A stretch of 33,338 bases of DNA. Origin: JAPOQD01 sp964620555. GTDB taxonomy: Bacteria; Pseudomonadota; Gammaproteobacteria; Pseudomonadales; Halieaceae. Both the position numbers and the translations under genes were made by a program. Under the pieces are notes generated by a model, which saw only the letters and a program-made list of their open reading frames with translations, ran no database searches and had not been told where the DNA came from. How positions within the stretch are numbered: position 1 is the stretch's first letter; every line of letters begins with the position of its first letter. Location of the stretch: positions 1-33,338 of the forward strand of contig CAZUGZ010000025.1 in assembly GCA_964620555.1 (NCBI GenBank). The letters run 5' to 3'. This document shows positions 1-7,196 of the stretch, piece after piece.

Positions 1-29
1 CCTGTCACAGCGAGCGTATCGGCGTTCGC

Positions 30-57
30 AGTAGAAGGTTGGTGAAATATGCGGGCT
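30..57. repeat. Dispersed repeat arm (window-edge copy)
   Basis: The stretch GTAGAAGGTTGGTGA at 31-45 continues as AATATGCGGGC. The same 15-mer occurs at 28815-28829, and its flank matches the complement of the left arm of that element (GCCGCATATTTCACCAA). A looser relative, GGTGAAGTGTGCGGG, lies near 25322-25336. I read this as the right arm of a dispersed element whose other half is missing or outside the window. Confidence 0.6.
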
Positions 58-76
58 CTCGCCATGGACGGACGCG

Positions 77-260
77 GGATGGGCCATGGATGGCCCATGG
101 AGCGACGAAACAACCCCCGAATGCTCTGTCGCCATAGGGTGTTGGTGAGAGGGGTGGGCCATGGATGGCCCATTGAACGACAAAACACCCGCCATGTGCT
201 CCTGAAGACGGAAGCCGGATGGGCCATGGAGCGACAAAACAGTCCACGTATGGCTTGTCG
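77..260. repeat. Degenerate tandem repeat, three units
   Basis: Three related units start near 77, 153 and 217, with a period of about 65-75 nt. Each opens with a G(A/G)TGGGCCATGGA-type core followed by a (G/A)GCGACRAAACA-type stretch. The first two units carry a palindrome with 8-nt arms TGGGCCAT and ATGGCCCA around GG (80-97 and 155-172). The third lacks 11 nt between two CATGGA words, which looks like slippage or a deletion between short direct repeats. The units lie just upstream of the peroxiredoxin promoter. Small open frames across them translate into the repeat and look like artefacts. Function unknown. Confidence 0.75.
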
Positions 261-278
261 ACACTTGTCGTACCCAAG

Positions 279-306
279 CCGACAATCGCTTCGACGGTGA
301 TATACT
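279..306 (+). promoter_or_regulatory. Putative promoter of the peroxiredoxin gene
   Basis: A CCGACA box (279-284) and a TATACT box (301-306) are separated by 16 nt. The -10 box is close to consensus and the -35 box shares GACA with TTGACA. Transcription would begin near 313 and give a leader of about 30 nt with the ribosome site AGGAG at 334-338. No OxyR site is recognisable by eye. Confidence 0.5.
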
Positions 307-344
307 CGGCAATCCGGTTCCAACTACCACAGCAGGAGTGAGCA

Positions 345-1007
345 ATGACCCTACGCATCAATTCCGTGGCACCCGACTTCAGTGCCCAATCCACCCAGGG
401 AACCATCAACTTCCATCAATGGATCGGCGACGGTTGGGCCATTCTGTTTTCCCACCCCAAGGATTTCACCCCGGTGTGCACCACCGAACTCGGCTACATG
501 GCCAGTCTGCAACCGGAATTCGCCAGGCGGAACTGCAAGATTCTGGGCCTGAGTGTCGACCCGGTGGACAGCCATACCGAGTGGTCCAAGGACATCGAGG
601 AAACCCAGGGCCACGCCGTGAACTATCCCCTGCTCGGTGATCCGGAACTCGCCGTCGCCAAATTGTACGACATGTTGCCGGCCGAGACCGCCGACAGCGC
701 CGAGGGCCGAACCGCCGCGGACAACGCCACGGTGCGCTCGGTCTTCATTATCGGCCCCGACAAGACCATCAAGGCGATGCTGACCTATCCGATGAGCACC
801 GGCCGCAACTTCGACGAGGTCCTGCGGCTGCTGGACTCGTGCCAACTGACTGCCAGGCACAAGGTGGCGACACCGGTGAACTGGCGCCAGGGTGAAGACG
901 TGATCATCGTACCGGCGGTGTCCAACGAAGAGGCGAAGGAACGTTTCCCCGAGGGCTGGAAGGCGCCCAAACCCTATCTCAGAATCGTCCCGCAACCCAA
1001 ACCCTGA
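345..1007 (+). CDS. 1-Cys peroxiredoxin (Prx6 family)
   Basis: This 220-residue thiol peroxidase should reduce hydrogen peroxide and organic hydroperoxides in the cytoplasm. The AhpC/TSA thioredoxin fold carries the peroxidatic cysteine C45 in PVCTTE, with T42 and P43 completing the usual PxxxT/SxxC environment. Length and the long C-terminal half ending in proline-rich KAPKPYLR fit the Prx6 (1-Cys) subfamily rather than the roughly 190-residue 2-Cys AhpC type. The start is set by AGGAG six bases upstream of the ATG. The gene stands alone, convergent with the next gene, behind its own putative promoter and a tandem repeat. The family assignment is secure; the physiological reductant cannot be told from sequence. 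Confidence 0.93.
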   Translation: MTLRINSVAPDFSAQSTQGTINFHQWIGDGWAILFSHPKDFTPVCTTELGYMASLQPEFARRNCKILGLSVDPVDSHTEWSKDIEETQGHAVNYPLLGDPELAVAKLYDMLPAETADSAEGRTAADNATVRSVFIIGPDKTIKAMLTYPMSTGRNFDEVLRLLDSCQLTARHKVATPVNWRQGEDVIIVPAVSNEEAKERFPEGWKAPKPYLRIVPQPKP

Positions 1008-1054
1008 GGCGAGACCGGCGGCGACTCATCCCCGGGGCTAGGAGCCTCACCACT

Positions 1055-2305
1055 TCATTGCGTCTGCAGCAGCCCGAGCTGGTTTCTCAGCCAGCTCGAC
1101 AGCCAGAAGTTGTCGCTGCTCTCGAGCAGGCTCCTGTGAACCGCACTGCACAACTCGCGGCTCGCAGCGGTTTCCGCTCCCGCATCGCGGATCATGTCCA
1201 GCAGGTGCAGGGCTTCCTGGTTGCAGCCCGCTGCAAATTTCTCCCGTGCGCGCTCGAGTATCGCAGGCGCGCCCCCGGCAAGTTCCACCACATCGGCCGC
1301 CACGCTCGATGGGGGAACCGCATACAGCTCCGTGGTGGAACGGTGATGGAACCAGCCGCTGTAGCTTTCCCAGATCGCGCGCACGCTCCAGGACACCATG
1401 CCGTACCCCTGTCCAACCTCCATCTCCGGCGGAAGGGAAATCTCTGACATCAGGGTGTGTACGTCCTTGCCCTCGTTCATGCCCCTGACGGTTTCGTCGT
1501 GCACGTAATGGATCGCGTCGTAGAGTGCCGTCAGTTCATCCCGGATAAGCTGCCCGCCGATTACCGGGCCGTGGTGCCCGTAGCAGATCAATTCCGGCTC
1601 CAGGGCCCGGACTGTCGCCACGGCCTCGGCCACCACCAGGGCTTCCCGGTAGCGGTCACCGCGGATGGTGACCAGGTTGGGGAAGTGGCCAAAGGGGCAG
1701 CCGAACAGGTTGCCGGTAAAGCAGATCCGGTGCTCCGGCAGCCAGACGATGAGCGAATCGTTGGTCTCGGCACCGGGCACGGCGATGATCTCGAAGGCGA
1801 GGCCACCCAACGCGAACGCCAGCCTGTCGCTAACCAGCACGTCGGGCGTCGGCCGGTCCTGGGCCGGGAAGTCAGTGTAGCCCCGCTCCCGGTAGTAGCT
1901 GAAGGTGTCTGCCCACTTGTCCCTGAAGGCAAAGGCCGAACGCTTCCGATGGAACGACGCCAGGCGGGCGTCGAATGCCTGGTGCTCGGCGAATCTGTCG
2001 GTGGCGATCACGCGCAGGTTGGGGTTTCGGTCCCGAAAGTAGGCGGTACCGCCCACGTGGTCCACATGGCCCTGGGTAAAAATCAGGGTGTGCAGCGGGG
2101 CGTCGCTGAATTTCCGGAAGTTGGCTTCGATCACAGGCGCTTCCATGCCCATGCCCGCGTTGAGTTGCACGTTCCCCTCGGGGGTTTCTATCAGGTAGGC
2201 GTTGGAAAAGGCCTCGGACATGACGATGAAGTCATTGATGCGCTGGCCGCCGTACCTGGCGGAATTGGGCTCAATGGGGCGCGATCGGTAGATTGGTTCT
2301 CTCAT
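1055..2305 (-). CDS. MBL-fold hydrolase, alkylsulfatase-like
   Basis: A 416-residue metallo-beta-lactamase fold protein. Residues about 25-270 hold the MBL domain, with TQGHVDHVGG at 77-86. Residues about 290-345 (GYGMVSWSVRAIWESYSGWF and following) resemble the alkyl sulfatase dimerisation domain of SdsA1/BDS1-type class III alkylsulfatases. It lacks the C-terminal SCP2-like domain of those roughly 650-residue enzymes and has no signal peptide. The first histidine of the canonical HxHxDH metal motif is glutamine (Q78), while H80, D82 and H83 remain, so metal binding and substrate may differ. A further GHHGPVIGG motif near 245-253 probably supplies ligands. The start has GGAGAG about ten bases upstream. 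Hydrolase function is likely; alkyl sulfate as substrate is only an inference. Confidence 0.85.
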   Translation of the reverse strand: MREPIYRSRPIEPNSARYGGQRINDFIVMSEAFSNAYLIETPEGNVQLNAGMGMEAPVIEANFRKFSDAPLHTLIFTQGHVDHVGGTAYFRDRNPNLRVIATDRFAEHQAFDARLASFHRKRSAFAFRDKWADTFSYYRERGYTDFPAQDRPTPDVLVSDRLAFALGGLAFEIIAVPGAETNDSLIVWLPEHRICFTGNLFGCPFGHFPNLVTIRGDRYREALVVAEAVATVRALEPELICYGHHGPVIGGQLIRDELTALYDAIHYVHDETVRGMNEGKDVHTLMSEISLPPEMEVGQGYGMVSWSVRAIWESYSGWFHHRSTTELYAVPPSSVAADVVELAGGAPAILERAREKFAAGCNQEALHLLDMIRDAGAETAASRELCSAVHRSLLESSDNFWLSSWLRNQLGLLQTQ

Positions 2306-2441
2306 TGCGGTGCTCTCTCCGGCCTCTCGCCGCAGCCTGGGCGGCTAACTGTTCGAAGCAGAAGGCTACCAATCCAGATGGCAAGATAACACCGTTTTGA
2401 CGATCTACGGAGGGGTTGCATCCATTTCCTGCCAATTGCGA

Positions 2442-2447
2442 CATAAT
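2442..2447 (+). promoter_or_regulatory. Possible -10 box upstream of SRPBCC-mutS
   Basis: CATAAT lies 34 nt before the chosen GTG start of the SRPBCC gene. The only good -35 candidate, TTGCAT at 2416-2421, is 20 nt away, which is too far for a standard sigma-70 promoter. Weak call, resting on the -10 match and on position in the divergent gap. Confidence 0.3.
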
Positions 2448-2481
2448 AGCCGCTGATGCTTCTTCCGATGCGGGTTTGGCC

Positions 2482-2925
2482 GTGACCCTCAATATCGAAC
2501 ACGAATTCGTGGTAAATGCCCCAGCTTCCGTGGTCTGGGATGTGATTTGCGATCTGGACAAATATCCCGAGTGGAACCCGTTTGTGGTCCATTGTATTTC
2601 CAGCAAACGACCGGGCGACCCGATTGTGATGCGCGTGCGCATGCTGCCATTTTTTGCCCTGACACAAACCGAGTTTGTAAAGGAATACGAAGAGGGCAAA
2701 ACGTTTTCGTACAGCATGAAGCCCCTGCCACGGGGCCTGATGAGCAGCTACCGCTGTCACCAGGTCACACCGATCGATGACAATCGCTGTACCTACCGGT
2801 CATGGTTCACGATTTCCGGCCCGCTTTCGGTCATTGCAAAGGGTCTGCTGGCTGGTTCCCTGCGTCGCGGCTTTAGCGGAATGTCGGAATCGATCAAGGC
2901 GCGAGCGGAAAAGCTGGCAGCCTGA
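2482..2925 (+). CDS. SRPBCC (START-like) family protein
   Basis: A 147-residue single-domain protein of the SRPBCC/polyketide cyclase-like superfamily, which folds into a helix-grip cavity that binds hydrophobic ligands. The N-terminal HEFVVNAPASVVWDVICDLDKYPEWNPFV is the typical opening of the family. The GTG at 2482 was chosen because the family motif begins four residues later; a TTG at 2416 would add 22 residues with no family resemblance and would place the start upstream of the putative -10 box. It ends two bases before mutS, so the two are probably co-transcribed and may be translationally coupled. That is an unusual partner for mutS. No catalytic function can be assigned. Confidence 0.8.
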   Translation: MTLNIEHEFVVNAPASVVWDVICDLDKYPEWNPFVVHCISSKRPGDPIVMRVRMLPFFALTQTEFVKEYEEGKTFSYSMKPLPRGLMSSYRCHQVTPIDDNRCTYRSWFTISGPLSVIAKGLLAGSLRRGFSGMSESIKARAEKLAA

Positions 2926-2927
2926 CG

Positions 2928-5483
2928 GTGGACAGACAGAAAGCAGGGCTTACGCCGATGGTGCAGCAATATCTTGCCATCAAGGCGCAACACCCCGACA
3001 ACCTGCTGTTTTACCGGATGGGGGATTTTTACGAGCTGTTCTTTGACGACGCAAAACGCGCCGCCGACCTGCTCGACATCACCCTCACCGCCCGCGGCAG
3101 TGCCGCCGGTGAGCCCATCCCCATGTGTGGAGTGCCGTTCCACGCCGCCGAATCCTACCTGGCCCGCCTGGTCAAAAACGGCCTCTCCGTCGCAATCTGT
3201 GAACAGATCGGCGATCCGGCCACCAGCAAAGGTCCCGTGGAACGCCAGGTAGTTCGGGTAATTACTCCCGGAACGGTCAGCGACGAGGCGTTGATGGAGG
3301 CATCGCGGGACAACCTGTTGATTGCCCTGAGCCAGCGCCACCAACAGTTCGGCATAGCCAGCCTGGAACTTGGTGCCGGTCGTTTCCTGGTCATGGAAGT
3401 GACCGGGGAAGAGGCGCTCTACGGCGAACTGGAGAGGCTTGCGCCGGCGGAGTTGCTGTACCCGGAAAACATGGCACTGCCGCAGATCACCGGACGCAAG
3501 GGAGCCTGCAGCAGACCACTCTGGGAATTTGATCGGGAGCGCGCCGAACAGAGCCTCACCACCCAATTCCAGACCCGCGATCTGCACGGTTTCGGTTGTG
3601 CCGACCTGGACCTGGGCATCATCGCGGCGGGCTGCCTGCTGCAATACGTGCAGGAAACCCAGCGCAGCAGCCTGCCCCATATTCGCGGTCTGGCACTGGA
3701 GCGGCGGGAAGACAGTGTGATTCTCGACGCCGCCACCCGCAGAAATCTGGAAATCGACCGCAATCTCAGCGGTGGCGCCGAAAACACCCTGTGCTCGGTA
3801 ATGGACCGCTGCGTCACGGCGATGGGACGGCGCACCCTGCGCCGCTGGCTGCAGCAACCCCTGACCGCGGTCGAACCGTTGCGCGAACGCCACCAGGCAG
3901 TGGCCGCCCTGTGCCGGGACTACGCCTACGAAGCCGTGCGCGAGTGCCTCAAACCCATCGGTGATACCGAACGCATTCTGACCCGGGTGGCCCTGGGTTC
4001 CGCCCGCCCGCGGGACCTGTCCCGCCTGGGGCAGTCTCTGCAGGCAGTGCCGGCACTGCGTTCGCAGATGCGGCAATTGCAGACCCCGCTGCTGACCAGG
4101 CTGCTGCACCAGTGCGGCGAACACCCCGACACCGTCGCTCTGCTGCGCCGGGCGCTGTGTGAAAATCCACCGGTGGTGCTGCGTGACGGCGGGGTCATTG
4201 CCGACGGCTACGACGAGGAGCTGGACGAACTGCGCCGGATCAGCAATGACGCCAGTGACCACCTGCTGCAAATCGAGCAACGGGAACGGCAACAAACCGG
4301 TATCAACTCACTCAAGGTAGGCTACAACCGCGTCCACGGTTACTACATCGAGATCAGCAAGGGCCAGGCCGCCCAGGCCCCGCCGGAATACCAGCGGCGA
4401 CAGACCCTGAAACACGCCGAACGCTATATCACTCCGGCTCTCAAGGAATTTGAAGACCTCGCCCTGAGTAGCAAGAGCCGGGCGCTGAGCCGGGAAAAAT
4501 ACCTGTATGAACAACTGCTGGCCCGACTCCAGCAACAGGTAGCCGGGTTGCAGGCCACCAGCCGGGCCATTTGCGACCTGGATGTGCTGGCCTGCCTGGC
4601 GGAACGAGCCAACAGCCTGCGACTGTGCCAACCCCAATTCACCACCGAGGCCTGCCTGGATATTCAGGGGGGCCGGCACCTGATCGTGGAACAGGTGTTG
4701 GAGGAACCTTTCATCGCCAATGACTGTCTGCTGGACCAGCAGCGTCGCATGTTGTTGATCACCGGCCCCAACATGGGCGGAAAATCCACCTACATGCGGC
4801 AGACCGCAGTCATCGCCCTGCTCGCCCACGTCGGCAGTTTCGTACCGGCGGATGCGGTCCGCCTGTCGGTGCTGGACCGCATCTTCACCCGCATCGGCGC
4901 CGCCGATGATCTGGCCGGCGGCCGCTCCACCTTCATGGTGGAAATGACCGAAACCGCCAACATCCTGCACAATGCCACGCCAGCCAGCCTGGTGTTGCTG
5001 GATGAGGTGGGACGGGGCACCAGTACCTTTGACGGCCTGGCCCTGGCGTGGGCCGTCGCGGTGGCGCTGGCGCAGCAGGTAAAGGCCTTCACCCTGTTTG
5101 CCACGCACTATTTCGAGCTCACCGCACTGCCGGAGTTGTGTCCCACCATGGCCAACGTGCACCTGGATGCCACCGAATACCGGGATCACGTGGTTTTCCT
5201 GCACAAGATCCAGGAGGGGCCCGCCAGCCGCAGTTACGGTTTGCAGGTGGCCAGGCTGGCCGGCATTCCGGGCCCGGTGCTGACGGCGGCACGCAGTAAA
5301 CTGCAGCAACTGGAAACTGACAGGGCCATGGCGATCGACCCGTCACCCCCAACCCAGGCCGACCTGTTCAGCAGTACCCGCCCCGATCCCGTGATCGAAC
5401 AGTTGCGCGCGCTCGAAGTGGACGAATTGAGCCCCAGGCAGGCGCTGGCAATACTCTATGAACTCAAGGGAGGCTCGGAATGA
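2928..5483 (+). CDS. mutS: DNA mismatch repair protein MutS
   Basis: This 851-residue protein (E. coli has 853) recognises base mismatches and small loops and recruits MutL. The mismatch-reading Phe-X-Glu motif is F34-Y35-E36 in GDFYELF. The ATPase has Walker A GPNMGGKST at about 613-621 with K619, and Walker B LLDEVGRGTSTF with D692 and E693. The connector, lever, clamp and helix-turn-helix C-terminus are all present without breaks. The GTG start follows the SRPBCC stop by two bases; the next in-frame ATG (2958) would lose the conserved leader. mutS-fdxA-rpoS adjacency is common in Pseudomonas-like gammaproteobacteria, though the SRPBCC gene replaces the usual upstream neighbours. Confidence 0.98.
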   Translation: MDRQKAGLTPMVQQYLAIKAQHPDNLLFYRMGDFYELFFDDAKRAADLLDITLTARGSAAGEPIPMCGVPFHAAESYLARLVKNGLSVAICEQIGDPATSKGPVERQVVRVITPGTVSDEALMEASRDNLLIALSQRHQQFGIASLELGAGRFLVMEVTGEEALYGELERLAPAELLYPENMALPQITGRKGACSRPLWEFDRERAEQSLTTQFQTRDLHGFGCADLDLGIIAAGCLLQYVQETQRSSLPHIRGLALERREDSVILDAATRRNLEIDRNLSGGAENTLCSVMDRCVTAMGRRTLRRWLQQPLTAVEPLRERHQAVAALCRDYAYEAVRECLKPIGDTERILTRVALGSARPRDLSRLGQSLQAVPALRSQMRQLQTPLLTRLLHQCGEHPDTVALLRRALCENPPVVLRDGGVIADGYDEELDELRRISNDASDHLLQIEQRERQQTGINSLKVGYNRVHGYYIEISKGQAAQAPPEYQRRQTLKHAERYITPALKEFEDLALSSKSRALSREKYLYEQLLARLQQQVAGLQATSRAICDLDVLACLAERANSLRLCQPQFTTEACLDIQGGRHLIVEQVLEEPFIANDCLLDQQRRMLLITGPNMGGKSTYMRQTAVIALLAHVGSFVPADAVRLSVLDRIFTRIGAADDLAGGRSTFMVEMTETANILHNATPASLVLLDEVGRGTSTFDGLALAWAVAVALAQQVKAFTLFATHYFELTALPELCPTMANVHLDATEYRDHVVFLHKIQEGPASRSYGLQVARLAGIPGPVLTAARSKLQQLETDRAMAIDPSPPTQADLFSSTRPDPVIEQLRALEVDELSPRQALAILYELKGGSE

Positions 5484-5590
5484 GTGTGCCAAACCCCGGC
5501 TTCAGACCCGGTTTCCGGCTGTTCAAATCCTGCCGCCAAACGAGTACACTTGCGGCCCCCTGAACAGCGGCTCACACGAGGCTCGGTAGT

Positions 5591-5914
5591 ATGACTTTCG
5601 TTGTTATAGAACAGTGCATCAAGTGCAAGTACACCGATTGTGTGGAAGTGTGTCCGGTAGACTGTTTTTATGAAGGCCCCAACATGCTGGTCATCCATCC
5701 GGACGAGTGCATAGACTGCGCACTGTGTGAGCCGGAATGCCCGGTAGAAGCCATTGTCTCGGAGGATGATCTGCGGGAGGAGGATCAGGATTACCTCGAA
5801 CTGAATGCCGAACTGGCCGAGATCTGGCCCAACATTACCGAGATGAAAGAGGCACCCAGTGACGCCGAAGACTGGGAGGGCAAGCCCGGCAAACTGGCAC
5901 TGCTGGAACGTTGA
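5591..5914 (+). CDS. fdxA: 7Fe ferredoxin FdxA
   Basis: A 107-residue ferredoxin with one [3Fe-4S] and one [4Fe-4S] cluster, nearly identical in pattern to Azotobacter ferredoxin I. Cysteines in the first motif are C9, C12, C17, C21 and C25; those in the second motif (CIDCALCEPECP) are C40, C43, C46 and C50. By analogy C9, C17 and C50 hold the 3Fe cluster and C21, C40, C43 and C46 the 4Fe cluster. The acidic C-terminal tail (LNAELAEIWPNITEMK and following) is the usual FdI cap. The ATG follows a GAGG-type ribosome site. It is a low-potential cytoplasmic electron carrier. The 107-nt gap after mutS leaves room for its own promoter. Confidence 0.97.
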   Translation: MTFVVIEQCIKCKYTDCVEVCPVDCFYEGPNMLVIHPDECIDCALCEPECPVEAIVSEDDLREEDQDYLELNAELAEIWPNITEMKEAPSDAEDWEGKPGKLALLER

Positions 5915-6086
5915 GGCGCCACCACGGGCCCGCGCCCCAGCCACCGCACGAAGAGCTGCGGAATCGAGACAAATTTGCCCGTTTTTGGTGAGAATCTCGC
6001 CTTGTAGTGGTAACCGCTTCGCGATAGTCTGATTCGACAGCCGGGAAACAGGCTGATGAACCGACTTCTTTAGGTGAGGTGTTGTC
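5915..6086 (+). promoter_or_regulatory. Intergenic region upstream of rpoS
   Basis: Because rpoS does not follow nlpD here, its transcription must start in this 172-nt gap or read through from fdxA. The best sigma-70-like pair I can find is TTGTAG (6002-6007) and TAGTCT (6025-6030) with a 17-nt spacer, which is a weak match. A strong ribosome site AGGTGAGGTG (about 6072-6081) precedes the ATG. No sRNA-pairing leader hairpin like the long E. coli rpoS leader is evident. Confidence 0.35.
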
Positions 6087-7166
6087 ATGGAAGCTGACAC
6101 TTTTGGAGCGGCTGGGGAACCAGGTACCGACAAGGAAAAAGCCCCCGCCGGAACTGCATCGAATCAATCCCCCGCGGTCACCGAACCGAAACCACCTCCC
6201 ACCGCCAAATCGACAACTACCAAAAAACCCGACCCGGCGTCCGCGTTGAAAAGCGCCGGCCCCGACGGCCGGCGGCAAAGCAGCGCGGTCGCGGAACCGG
6301 CGAGAAAATTCAGCCGCGCGGAGGGGTCCGGTCGCTCCCCGGATGCCACGGAACTGTATTTGAAGACCGTGGGCCACACCGCCCTGCTGTCCCCGGAGGA
6401 GGAGTTCCGTCTGTCCCGTCTGGCGGCAAATGGAGATGCGGCGGCTCGGCAGCGCATGATAGTGAGCAACCTGCGTTTGGTGGTGAGCATTGCCAGTCGC
6501 TTCAGAAATCGTGGCCTGGCTTTACTGGACCTGATCGAGGAGGGCAACATCGGCCTCATACGTGCGGTGGAGAAATTCAATCCCGAACTGGGCTTTCGAT
6601 TTTCCACCTATGCCACCTGGTGGATTCGACAGTCCATGGAACGTGCCATCCTGAATCAGACGCGTACCATCCGCCTGCCGGTTCATGCGTCACAGGAACT
6701 GAACCGGTGCCTGCGCGTAATCTACCAGCACGCACAGCGCCTGGAACACGAGCCCAGTGCCATGGAAATAGCACAACTGCTGGACAAACCGCTGGAAGAT
6801 GTGCAGCGCATCCTCAATTTGAGGGACCGGGTGACTTCCCTGGATATTCCGGTCGGGTCGGATTCGGAGACAACCGTAATGGACATGTTGCCCGACTCCG
6901 AGGAGAACGATCCGGCACACTTGCTGCAACACTCGAGCATCAAGGAACGGATCGGGCGCATGTTGTACGAGTTGCCCGAAAATCAGCGGGAAGTGATCTC
7001 CCGTCGATTCGGATTACTGGGCCATGAAATGCATACCCTGGAAGCGGTCGGGCGCGATATGGGCGTGACCCGGGAGCGGGTGCGGCAAATCCAGGTCCAG
7101 GCCCTGAAGCGACTGCGGGTCATCATGGAAATCCGGGGCTTTTCCAGTAATTCCATTTTCGGCTGA
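6087..7166 (+). CDS. rpoS: RNA polymerase sigma factor RpoS
   Basis: A 359-residue stationary-phase/general stress sigma factor of the sigma-70 group 2. Region 1.2 begins at D86 (DATELYLKTVG). Region 2 follows with NLRLVVSIASRF and the melting/-10 recognition helix RFSTYATWWIRQSMERAI (about 171-188). Region 3 runs from about 210 to 270, and region 4 ends with VTRERVRQIQVQALKRLR. The first 85 residues are low-complexity and Ala/Pro/Lys-rich, about 30 longer than in E. coli and basic rather than acidic. At the E. coli K173-E174-L-N-V177 patch, which binds RssB, this protein has Q203-E204-L-N-R207. The gene is convergent with nlpD instead of downstream of it. It could be a diverged RpoS paralogue, but core similarity favours RpoS. 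Confidence 0.93.
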   Translation: MEADTFGAAGEPGTDKEKAPAGTASNQSPAVTEPKPPPTAKSTTTKKPDPASALKSAGPDGRRQSSAVAEPARKFSRAEGSGRSPDATELYLKTVGHTALLSPEEEFRLSRLAANGDAAARQRMIVSNLRLVVSIASRFRNRGLALLDLIEEGNIGLIRAVEKFNPELGFRFSTYATWWIRQSMERAILNQTRTIRLPVHASQELNRCLRVIYQHAQRLEHEPSAMEIAQLLDKPLEDVQRILNLRDRVTSLDIPVGSDSETTVMDMLPDSEENDPAHLLQHSSIKERIGRMLYELPENQREVISRRFGLLGHEMHTLEAVGRDMGVTRERVRQIQVQALKRLRVIMEIRGFSSNSIFG

Positions 7167-7174
7167 CGCGCTGC

Positions 7175-7188
7175 CGGCCCCTGGGCCG
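7175..7188. terminator. GC hairpin between convergent rpoS and nlpD
   Basis: CGGCCC (7175-7180) and GGGCCG (7183-7188) form a compact GC-rich inverted repeat in the 30-nt gap between the two convergent stop codons. No T-run follows on either strand, so intrinsic termination is uncertain. Confidence 0.3.
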
Positions 7189-7196
7189 CCCCGCAA

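Noticed and set aside
77..260. Possible CRISPR array
   Set aside because: Units are degenerate, unequal and palindromic with no constant repeat or unique spacers, and no cas gene is near.
49..300. 83-codon open frame over the tandem repeat
   Set aside because: The translation simply mirrors the DNA repeat units; there is no ribosome site and no family resemblance.
1008..1054. Bidirectional terminator between the peroxiredoxin and MBL genes
   Set aside because: Only short GC palindromes are present, without a usable stem-loop or T-run.
2793..4295. 500-codon minus-strand open frame
   Set aside because: Antisense to mutS, whose motifs are intact across the same stretch.
5525..5550. tRNA T-arm-like GTTCAAATCCTGCCGCCA
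   Set aside because: No matching acceptor arm, D arm or anticodon stem exists within 80 nt upstream, so neither a tRNA gene nor a convincing tRNA-derived attachment site is supported.
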